Shown one piece after another: positions 25,049 to 35,816 of a stretch of DNA of 64,000 bases. The position numbers and the translations under genes are program-made. Below the pieces are notes generated by a model. It ran no database searches. It was not told where the DNA came from and saw only the letters and a list, made by a program, of their open reading frames with translations. Source of the DNA: Brevipalpus yothersi (taxonomy: Eukaryota; Arthropoda; Arachnida; Trombidiformes; Tenuipalpidae); contig QZCP01000246.1 in the NCBI GenBank assembly GCA_003956705.1, forward strand, positions 215,497 to 279,496, in the 5' to 3' direction. Positions within the stretch are counted from its first letter, which is position 1. The number at the start of each line of letters is the position of its first letter.

Positions 25049-28000
25049 TTAGATCCATGGACATGGAGCATCCTCTGGATTCACAGGGCCACCAAGATCA
25101 GCATCTGCTTCAAGAATGGACATAATCAAATCCATGGCAGCATCTTCGTTCTCTTGATCTTCTGGGTTTGATATTTGATTGTAATGAGATTGAGATTCAC
25201 TTTGATCCATCGGGATGTGTTCATTTGCAGAATTTGAAGATCCAACAACAACACCCGATTCAGTGCTAGAATTTTCTGTCCACATTGATAATTGATCGGT
25301 AATTCTATGATGATGCTGATAAAAATTCACTTGATTATCATTTACTCGTTGACCCAATGTTCCATTCGATCGTCCAAGATTTTCTTGTGACTCTGATATC
25401 AATGGATCATAATTATTTGGCTCTTGACAATACACAATTTGAGGATTCTTATCACCACCACCACCCCCACCACCATTACAGGTAGATGGATCACCTTCCT
25501 CTGATCGACCAACCATCATGCAGCTTCTTTTATTTGAAACAGTTCCAATCGATCCATCATTTGTTCCATTGTTCATGGGACAATTCCTTTTGAAAAGAAA
25601 ATAATTTCTATTAAATTTCTGGAAGTTTTTTATAAGTCAATAAACGAAAAAGTCAATGCTCAAAGATGCAATAAAACCATTAAAATAAAACTCTGAGGTT
25701 TTATCACAGAATTTTCACTTCATCATTAGCGCTCACTTGTGCAGTATTAATGAAAAAACGAAAAAAATATCCATAAATGCAACTCAAGTAACTACAGAGT
25801 GGCTTGAAAGTTTTTGTCCATAATAAGAATTTGTCCACTTTATCGGAACAATAGCTCTAAGTCGAGTAATGATTTATCTTAAATCTAGTTTCATTATTCC
25901 TTATCATGTAAAGAAACTTGAATAACTCTGATAACTCAGTAAGTTGATTGTGACAATTATTTTTGAAGATTAAAACTATCATATCACTTAAAATTGAATA
26001 CTCAATTGTAGATAGATGAGATAAAATTAATCACCTGAGATTCACTTGAGGAGCTGGAGGAACAGTCAAAGTATTTGCGCTCGAGTTTGGCCACATATTA
26101 TTGAATGCAATCAAGTTTTCACTATTAACCAGTGATTCCATATCTCTTCGATCAGTTTTCCACTTGTTGAGTGTTTCCATCATTGCATCAGTTGAATAAT
26201 TAACAGTTTCATTGGATGTTGGTGAGGAAGAGTAAGATGAATTGGATATACAGCTGGCATCTTCGTTTCGACGTTGAGTTTCCAAAACTTCATCGGCAAT
26301 ATATCTTCCAATCTTCCATAGAGCCACACGAGATGATGCCAACATTTTTTGGACAGACTTGGTTTCAGTTGATGAATATCCGGTGGAAGTGTGTTCAGTT
26401 GATGAGCCTCCATTGGCAATACTTGATCTTGCGGATTTGGAGGCACAAGAATCTTTGATTCGAAAGAGTATTTCATCAACAGCACTCGATGAGCGTGAAT
26501 CATCTTGTGGATCCCATTTGCTGCTACTACAGCCACTTGATGATGATCGAATACCACTTTTTATCGAATCACTATCATTTGAATTGTCCACTATTCCACG
26601 CTCAAAGGCACACGAATTAATAGCTACTAGAAATTCAAATTCCTTGGTCCATGGATTTCGGAAGGTTTTCCATGAGGTTTTCAGACAAATATATGAGCCC
26701 GATTTTACTTTGAATCGATACTTTCCAGATTCAGCTTTTCGTTCACCGTTATTTTGTAAGCCTTGAAAAAGAACAGAGAATGATCAGTGAGAATGATCCA
26801 GAAGAAACACTGATATTCTATTCTAATTTAAGAACCTTTTAGAAAGCTTTTCGAAACGAGGTATTGTAACCGGAAAATTTTCGTCATGAAATTAACAAAA
26901 GAAGATGGCATGCAATGCTGTGAATAGAAAATTAAGCATTCAAGTGAAAGAAATGTGTGAGATGATACAAGAGCATTAAGAAAAGTTTCCCATGAAACTG
27001 ATCAGCGGGAGATAAATATTTTGACTTTGAGAAAGGTACTTCACTTGGATCAATAATGATTTCTCAGAATTGAGTCCTGTCAAATACACTCGGACAGAAG
27101 GAAGTTTAAGCTACAAAAATTGAAGTAAAATGAGAGAATTATCAAATGAATGCTAGCCAATATACTGAATCACTATTATGAGGGTGCCAGTTGCAAAATG
27201 GAGCTAATTATAGGCTCTATTGAAGACTTTCAAGGGATTGATGATGATAATGTGGGTAACCATGCTATGTGAAATCTTCATATCAAAATAAGTGGGACGG
27301 AAAGATGAGCTTTCTAGCGAAGATGGAGAAAAAAACATCTCCAAATATCATGCTGATTTGTAGTCATTCAATTACGTATTTTATTTTATGAATAGTATTC
27401 TGAGCATAAAAATTTGTGTGTAAAAAGTAGGACAATAAATGGAAGAGCTCTTCCTGATACTCTCCGTTTAACACACAGTTATTCCTGGTTCCTCTTCAAC
27501 TTACCCAATCGATGACTTTCGGCCAAAATTTTCAAATCTTCCGGATGACAATATTCATAACAACACGTGCCCAACAGTTCTTGAGGCAAGTAGCCTAGAA
27601 TGAGAGTTGCACTTTGATCAACGAACAAAAATTTTCCATCAATAGTATGCCTTGAGATGAAGTTCATGGGTTTCAATTGTATATCTGGCTTGTATGGTGT
27701 CGGAAAATCGAAATTAGGAAGTGTACAGCCTATAGCAACCAAGCAGCTCATATTATATATATCATTCTCGGTTTCATTCTCTTCGGAAACACTCATTTTA
27801 GTTGATATCCAAGATTTGAGATATCCAATACAATGGATTACACAGTATTTGCGATCTGAATTGTGTGATTTCCGTCTCTTTTGACCATAACCCATATTGA
27901 CATCACATTCTTGCTTAACACGAGATATAGATTTGAATTTCATGCGACAAAAAAATGATCTCCTGGCTCCAGGACACATATTGGCTTGATGAGAGGGTGA

Positions 28001-29467
28001 AGGTCCAGTTTTGACGGGCAACATAGCTGTTGATAAGAATAGAGATCCAAATGATATTTAGAATGTGATTAGAATATAATCTTGAGCTCTTTGGAAATTT
28101 CCATCCCATGTTAATTCGAGGAGTTCTTGCTCCACGCGATCTCTTCTTCGAACTTCTTGGACACTGAACAAAGTTCATGCTTCCCCAAATCATGTTGATT
28201 GGAACTAATTTTGCAAGAATTCACTCGAAATAAGAAACCAAACTAATTACCTGTCATTCGAAAAGAAGCTTACATTTGCTTCAACTCACTGATCGAATAT
28301 TCATCAGAATCTAGGAAATACGAAACCTACATCTTAACCAACAAGTGTTTCTTTTGTGTCTTCAATCTAGTTTCCTCATCAAAACAGCTCTGATTGCTTA
28401 TCGTCTCTGTTGATTGATCAGATACGCCTTTCATTTGTTTTCTCTTGAAGAAAATCCGTTACTTTCGTTAGATCTTGTGGCATTTGATTCCAAGAAAATA
28501 CAGTAAAACACTAATCAAATAGATCCCAATCTACCTGAGGAATCATTTGAAGGTGTGAAAAGTGTGGAGGACAAGTTAAGAATTGTTGGTCAATTTATCA
28601 CAAGTCATGATGAGAACAAGATAGAAAACTAAAACCTCTTATTTCAATCAAAGAGACAGCGTGTAGCTGATATAGTGTCAAGAATTTCAAAACAAGAGGA
28701 AAACCTTGACGATTACATAGTATACATATGGTAAGAACAATGCTCAACCCAACTTACTTTTGGCATCAATCAGCCTCTCTTTTGGTGATAAATCAGATGA
28801 TGAAAGTTGTTCTTTCACTTTGGCCACATCTTTTGGATGCAAAATATCGAACCAATTTTGTCCAAGTAGCTCAGTCTGAGAAAAAACACAGAAATGAGAA
28901 GATCAAGATGACCAAATTCCAATTACACTAGCAGTTTCCAAAATTTTGGACTTACTTGAGAGTAATTTAATACCTGTGACACTGATTCAGAAACAAATAA
29001 AATTCGACCTCGATCACAGCTAACAACAAACAAGAAGCCTTCTGATATCTGAGAATTGAAAAAATCCAATAGAAAAAAGGCTTAAGTTTATGCAAGAATT
29101 TGAGTTTAATATAGCTCTGAAATTCAATCGAAAATGCTGATCATACCTGTAAAATAAGTTCGAGCAACATTTCATCCGATAAAAAATTGGGTTTCATTGA
29201 ACCTCCACCGGCAAAAGCGCTCATACTCCCTTTGATTGTTCTCATATGATGAACAGCCATCCTGAGAACAGTTAATTTGTCCAATTTTCGTGATATAGCG
29301 TTACACATTGGAATTAAGCATGATAATTCCGTTATATAGTGATTCATCTTGTCTCGACGCCTTTTTTCGATTTCACTGTGATTGTGTTTCTTACTTTCAT
29401 CACTCATGGCCATATCTTGAGCATACTGACCACTTATAGAGGCATTATTTCCAATTATAATACTCAT
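25049..29467 (-). CDS. cyc: circadian bHLH-PAS factor CYCLE/BMAL1
   Basis: Partner of CLOCK; the dimer binds E-boxes and drives clock genes. Six exons: 29467-29147, 29048-28956, 28875-28758, 28026-27505, 26761-26035 and 25586-25049; 772 residues from this ATG. The bHLH is at about 26-80 (HSEIEKRRRDKMN, then SRKLDKLTVLRMAVHHM). PAS-A starts near 108 (GRILFVSESV, GQNWFDILHPKDVAKVKEQL). PAS-B starts near 300 (SRHTIDGKFLFVDQ, YLPQELLG, CYEYCHPEDL). The C-terminus, with DAAMDLIMSILEADADLGGP, matches the BMAL1 activation domain that binds CRY. Drosophila CYC lacks this, so the protein is of the ancestral type. The bHLH begins close to the N-terminus. An acceptor-like TTTTAAG lies 6 bases before the ATG, so an upstream exon, coding or not, is possible. 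Confidence 0.96.
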
Positions 29468-31534
29468 GATGTCCTTAAAATAAGGGCAAAGATCATGGAA
29501 AAAATAGAGACATTGTTAAGTAATTAGAAATATGATACTAATACATCATTTAAATATTCAATTTTGTTCATCAGTGAAGGGATAGAGGAATCGAATTGAA
29601 GGAATTATCTGATAGAAGCTGAATTTTAGCTTCGAAAAGTATTCTATATAGGCCAAAAGAACGCAAGTCCAGAAGAAGCTCGATCACAAGGATTATAAAA
29701 ATTGAACCCTGCGGAGTATGGAATTTTTTTCTAAATAGAACTTATATAATGATTATATATCATTGGATAAAGAATAACCGGATGAACATGTTATCTAGTA
29801 GAAATTTTGGGTCGACAAATTCTAACGGAAAAGAATTCTTCATTCAAACAATTATTCACACACTCAAAAGTATGGAAACTCGCATATTTACCCTTGGATT
29901 TTGAAACTAGAGTAAATTAATTGATTAATTAATGCAACTTTTTTGGCATTATTTTTATCAAAAAATCTATTACAAATAAAATTATCTGACCTTACCTACA
30001 CAATATATGCTGTCTGATACCAAAATCTAAGTCTTATCACATGGTTTTTATGGTTAAGAAAAATCGTGAGGAAAGATGAATGATTACAAGGATTTTGCTA
30101 ATGTAATGAGATAATCACTGCACGAGACTTATCAATCGAGATGACATATTGGTGTGCTATGAACACGAGAGTATATGAGTGAGACATGACTTAATTGATT
30201 CACATTGAAAGTATTTCCAACTGATTCTCAACGTATATAGGCATCATGTTTGTATAGATAGTAGCCTATGTTTACCATTGACCACTCGTGCATTGTGACA
30301 TTCCGGTGAGGAACTTCAAATATCAAGAGCAGTATCAATATCAAGAGGAATATAAGATTCACAATTGTTCAGCACAATTTTCAAACACATATTTGATGGT
30401 GGTTCAGATGGATCCTCATGGAAAACTGAAAGACTTCTCATCTCTTTCTCCTTCTTCTTCTAAGATGATCACATGTATGAAGTGAAGAAGCCTTTGAAAT
30501 TCAAGAAACGAAATCAGAATTTTATGAGATATACTGGCTGCTCTTTTGTAGATGAATTATCATTATTTGACTTCAATATTTTTCTTCTCTTTTTCCCCAT
30601 ACATTCGATAATTTAGTCAACCCTATTGAGAGGACCCTGTGAGAACCCGATAAGAGATCATGAAATCACGTCTGTTCTCAGGGAAATATTTTCTCCTTTC
30701 ACTCTTCTTTTTGAAATGGCAAATTAACTATGAAGAAAAATTTGCATGCTGATTATTACATGGTAGAAGAGTTAGTCAAGAGAGAAAAAGGAACGGATTC
30801 CCGAGGTTTAAGCTATAATTTTGATGAGAAGAGTATGGCAGAATTAAGAGTGGAAAAATTCTTAGAATGTTTATCTAGATGAACGAGAAAAATTTTCGTT
30901 GCTATTAAAACTTACTTTCAAGTGATGTTTATCGTTGAGGTGATTGAAAAAATAGTGTTTCCTGAAAAATTTTGATTCAGATGAGGAAAATTTATACACA
31001 TACACACAAACAACCACTATCACATTGGGATCACAATGAATTGCAAGCGATGGCTCAGTTTGACCGATGTGAATTTATCATCATACAGAGGATGAAAAAC
31101 CACAATATATTCGATAGTTCACAGGAAACCATGATGATGGTAAAAACAGGAGAAACAATCTCGAAATGAGAATAAAGAACTAGATGAAATATTTTTCACG
31201 TTGCCAGGAGGTTGCTAATTTTGGGAAAGAATTCACTTAATTAGAGGAAAAAATGAAATATCATTGTTTGGTTCGCGAAAGTTCAGTTTATAAGTGTCTT
31301 TGTGGTTGCTCCGTTTCCATCATCTCTTCGGAAGAGAGAAGAGTCGCAAAAAGTTGATCCAGTTTAAATGGTAAAATATGAGCAACTGAGTAGCTCTCGT
31401 TCACAGATTTATAGAAGCTAACAAATCTGATGAGATGTCGAAGTGAGAGAGAGACGAAAAAACCAATGTAAGCGTGGTCATGATAGATCGTGGGCAGATA
31501 GATTGGACTTGAGGCAGGTCTCTTGATGAATAGA

Positions 31535-31537
<3 letters not shown>

Positions 31538-31591
<54 letters not shown>
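31538..31591. repeat. (TC)n microsatellite
   Basis: Uninterrupted TC run of about 54 bases in intergenic DNA. Confidence 0.97.
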
Positions 31592-31593
<2 letters not shown>

Positions 31594-32553
31594 ATTCGAT
31601 CTACATAATCTTTTGCATGCTGTCATCTTTCAGCGAATTATTGGTCACACAAACATTCGGAGGTCGCCCTTCATAAACATAAACATAACGGTAGTGTTGA
31701 TCTTCACCAGATTTGAGGGTTTATGAACCAGAGCAGCCAGCTTAACGCGATGAAATCATTGATCTAATCATCAGATCTGATTTTGTCATTAATCGCTTGG
31801 TCATCGACTGATTAACAGGAATCGTGTCCACCAAAGCTGGTCTGTTTTCTTGATTAAAATTTCATAATATGTAGGAAAATAGTTCCTTCAATCATAACTA
31901 TGAGAGAAATTTTCATGGCTAACCTCTCAGTCGTGCGGAATACATGTACCGAGATTATTAAAACGCTTCTCTCACAGTTGCTCAGCCAATCACAGAAAAC
32001 TGTTGCAATAATTTGTGGTCTAAAGATGAAATTGATCAATGATGAAATCATTTGATCATTGAACATCTGGAAAGAGTTGAGAAAGTAACTGATTGGACGA
32101 TACTTTTTGAGGCTGCATTTGATTCAAAATGCTAAACCAAGAAGAGGAGAATCCAATCAACTAAGAGTTTCGCAGTAGAGCATCTCGACCAAAAGGGTTT
32201 CTATGTTATTCATGGCATTTCCACGTTTACGACTGAACTCTGAAACATTCCCCTACTAACTTGACCAATTATTCGGTTTGACCAATCGGTCATTTCCACA
32301 TATTTCTGATCAACAATGGAAACATTTTACTCCAGGCATGAAATGTGGACCATTCTAAATATCTTGAAAATTTGAATGATCGATCGTTTCTGAATCGAAG
32401 TCGGGATTCAACTTGTGATATATAAGGACTCATTTCACCTCAATCTGATGGGCTAAGTTAGTGATTACAGGGACGCTTCGATATTACCGGCCACTTTCGA
32501 TTGCTAGGAGATCAATGACTGGAAATGATACAGGAGATTTGAAGGCACCAAAT

Positions 32554-32559
32554 TTTATT
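32554..32559 (-). terminator. possible poly(A) signal of the EXD1-like gene
   Basis: AATAAA on the minus strand, about 127 bases after the stop codon. Confidence 0.4.
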
Positions 32560-32685
32560 CAAAAATGGTTCAGTTCATCAGGAGCTCATTGGCAAGTTGG
32601 CAAATAATGCTTTCACTGGCAAATACATGAGAAAACGCAAGCAAAGCGATGAAACGCTGTAAATATTTAAATCTCTTCTTGACTT

Positions 32686-35130
32686 CTATCTTGAGGCTCT
32701 TGGATTAGCCAGCTGATAACCGGCAGGAACACATCTGTATCCCGATCGTTGTATATCACGGTGGTCTGGATGATCAGGCCAATCAATAACACTAATTGAT
32801 CTATTGGGCGAGATAAATTCTTCGTCTGTGTCCCTAGGCTCTTGATTCCTTATATTCGGGGGATGAAACATGACTTCCCTGGATGGGTTATTAAGGGGTT
32901 GGAGCCCCTGACCATTAATGCTACGAATTTCCCGGTTTCTATTTGTAACTTCATGATCATCCAAACGGTGGCCATTCGTGCCATTATCAGGTCTGTTGCT
33001 TCGCCCATTGGCTAGGTCTGATATCTTTTGAAGCTGTTTTTTGATTTCTCCATTTTGGGCAGGAAATTTTGGTTGAGTATGATCATAAGTGTAGGAGTAG
33101 CCGTTACTTGAATGCAAACCACCTCTAGTGGCTACCATTTGTCTATTCTCTGTTGATAAAAAATTTGCAGCCATAGAATTCTGTAAGGGCAACTTTTTCC
33201 TGAAACTTTTTCCAATTTTCGGGATAGAACATGAGGTATCATCATCATAAGAATCCAGATCCTTTGTGCATAAACCAATCAATGAAGTAGGGTCCAAGAG
33301 TAGGTTCTTAGTTTGTCGTTCACTCAGACGACGGAAGCCATCCGTAAACGAGCGAAATGCTTGAAATAGAGAACCAAGTAGGTCCTTATGCTGTAAATAT
33401 TGTAGTTCTCTCAATAGACCGGTAGTGACTCGCACGAAGCTCTCTCCATCAGCTTCCAGAGGTGATCTCAAAAGAGCACCTTTTGCTCTGTTGGTGTAGA
33501 AATCATTCTCACCTTCCCATGGTACTCGTACCAATTCATGAGAATCTAAGATTTCCTCGAAGGTTCTCATCTGACTTGGGATTCGTGACTTCTGAATTTT
33601 TCTCTGTTCAGCAAGACGAATAAATCTATGAAGATCACACACTTGAACATCCCAAACGTTTTCCAGGCTTATACCATAACAAGTGCTCAGGCAACTAGAA
33701 GGCATGATATTCGAGAATGCAACCTTAATAATATCATCTGCATCTTCCAAGATGGGCTTGAGTTGTTGCAAAATTATTTCGAATGTTTCTTTAATGGTCA
33801 AATCAAAAAGATAGTTGCACTCATCGGTTGATATAGCGATAAAGTCCAGTGGTGAATGAACTGCATGTGGAGGAAAAAAGGATATCCCAATGATGTCTTT
33901 TTTTCCGATCGATTTAATAGCTTTTTCCAACTCTAATCCATCCTCAGCAATCCGAATGACTGTGTTGCTTATTTTTTGAGTCAGATCATCTTGATCCAAC
34001 ATAAATTCGAAATCCAACGGCATGAATTCCATCTCTATTTGATTCGGCACTTGAATTGATGTATCGCCATCCTCGACGACGTATTCGTTGTTCCCTTCAA
34101 AGTTAACCTTTTTCTGAAGGGTCTTTGAAACATTTCCATGTTTCGAATTTTCTCTCTCTCTCTCTTTCTCTCTCTCATCCTCTTTGGACGAGCCGGGTTT
34201 ACGGATGAGTTTTATGAGTTTTAGCGACTGAATTATCTCACTATGGGCGTAGGTCCAAATTCCTTTGAATTTTCCAGTAATTTGATCTCTCACTAGATAT
34301 GGAAGTATAAAAAATTACAAGATAAAATGAATCATGATATTCAGGAAGAGAGAAAATATACTGTAAATGGGAACAAGAAATCACGGAAGAAACGTCAAGT
34401 GGAGCTACTACTCTGTCGGCATGCTAATGAAAATTATCTCGTTCATCTTAGTGATGAGTAATTTGGGCCATATTTCTGTCAACAAGTGAAACAAAGCTTA
34501 CAAGACAGAAGATTATCTGAAAAATATCGGTAAATTGCTAGTACAAGTTGATTGAACTCAAACGCTAAATTTGGGATGTGCATGTTCAGATAACATTTAG
34601 GTTCAATCGTTTATCAATTAAGGAGAAGATGCAAAACTGTTGAAAGGGTCTAAAAATGAGAGAATGAAAGATAAATGAGCCTGAAATCAATGATTGATTG
34701 AATGAATAAATCAAATCATTCCACACACAACAAAAAAGCCATCTCTTCTGCCTCACGAATCAGCCTAAAATTTCGAAGATGATTTCTGACGAAATCTTGT
34801 AAACCATTTTCGTTTCGATTCAAATAAAAGCTAAATGATGATGATTAGTTTCCCTCATCTCTTATCCCTAGCTTGATGAATCAGTTTTTTTTCAAATGTA
34901 AACATTGAGATGACTTACCTTCCATAGTTAAGGATCCATCCAGTCTGATTGTCTTCACGGTACCATGCAATAGTTCTGATGAGATGAAAGATAAACACAC
35001 GGCAATAGAGCTACACCGATTGCAACATCGAACTTCGTAACACACAAGAGTAAAAAACAATATACTCACCGCCTCCCTCTTGGAAGATCAATTCATCTCC
35101 AACTTGGAATTCCACTTGAGAACAATCCAT
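32686..35130 (-). CDS. EXD1-like protein: LSm-like N-terminus and degenerate 3'-5' exonuclease domain
   Basis: Three exons: 35130-35070, 34975-34919 and 34292-32686; 574 residues. Residues 1-70 read like the LSm/Sm-type fold of EXD1 (GDELIFQEGG, HGTVKTIRLDGSLTME, KFKGIWTYAHSEI). Residues about 157-330 follow the DEDD 3'-5' exonuclease fold, with LKPILED, IIKVAF and YGISLENVWDVQV. Motif I, where D-x-E is expected, reads IIGISFFPP (about 173-181). Motif II, where an H-D and a later Asp are expected, reads KVAFSNIMPSSC. The Asp in NVWD remains. It is therefore probably not an active nuclease. In mouse and silkworm EXD1 is an inactive RNA-binding partner of TDRD12 in piRNA biogenesis; the same role here is inference. 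A charged stretch EREKERERE (about 79-87) is encoded by a CT microsatellite. The C-terminal 230 residues are disordered and unrecognised. Egalitarian-type proteins are the main alternative. Confidence 0.8.
34148..34179 (-). repeat. CT microsatellite inside the EXD1-like coding exon
   Basis: Interrupted CT repeat on the plus strand, read on the minus strand as an Arg/Glu/Lys run. It links the genome-wide GA/CT repeat load to a protein-coding change. Confidence 0.85.
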
Positions 35131-35816
35131 GCTGGATGATGAAAAAAAAGGTTAGGTTAAGTCAGGTTAACTTTGTGTCACTCGATTTAAATGATAATGT
35201 TTTCTCCTGTCCAAAAACACTGTTAAAAATCACTTTCCTCTTGCTATGATACAAGTTCGAGTGGTGAAGATGTTGATGTATGTGTGTAAATACAAGCGGC
35301 AATGCTTACGCTTCTGAAGCGACTTCAACGGAACCTCCTCTAAGCTTTAGGATATGCTAATATCGTTCTTATTACTCTGGCTAGCTGATTGGTAGTTAGG
35401 GCAAGATAATTAGATTAACAGTTTTAATCTAATCAATGAGCTTATTGGGTGATAAAAATGAACTCCAGTAAACCAATGAATCACATCGAGAAAATGGTGG
35501 ATACTATTGGGTATTAACTAATACGGGAACGCGATTGTGGATTTTTTTTTCTCACACTTGTGTCACACTTGCGAATTAGATTGGTCTAAAATATTGACGA
35601 ATGAGATTTTCTGGAACCTTTAGATTAATCAATTAAAGATATATTAATATCTGATACTTATACTAGACTGATAAGAGAGATATCAATATTTTGAGGCAAA
35701 AAAATTCTCAAGTAAATAAGAATGGATGGCCGTATAATGAGGATAAATATAATGTGATCTTCTTACATTTGAAATTGAAGTGATGGACATTCTTGATATC
35801 AAATAGCACTGAAACA
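35131..35816. other. short intergenic region between EXD1-like start and PNPT1 stop
   Basis: Next to the EXD1-like ATG, read on minus, is CTTAACCTAACC followed by a T-run and CATCATCCAG. This looks like a branch point, pyrimidine tract and acceptor, so an untranslated first exon may lie in this interval. No coding exon seen. Confidence 0.5.

Larger units (their letters stand above)
29468..32685. other. intergenic region between cycle start and EXD1-like stop
   Basis: No exon recognised. It contains a (TC)n tract at 31538-31591 and the EXD1-like 3' flank, with a minus-strand AATAAA at 32554-32559. Confidence 0.55.

Noticed and set aside
35150..35160. GGTTAGGTTAA, resembling the arthropod telomere repeat
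   Set aside because: Only about two units; on the coding strand it fits better as branch-point and pyrimidine-tract sequence before the EXD1-like start codon.
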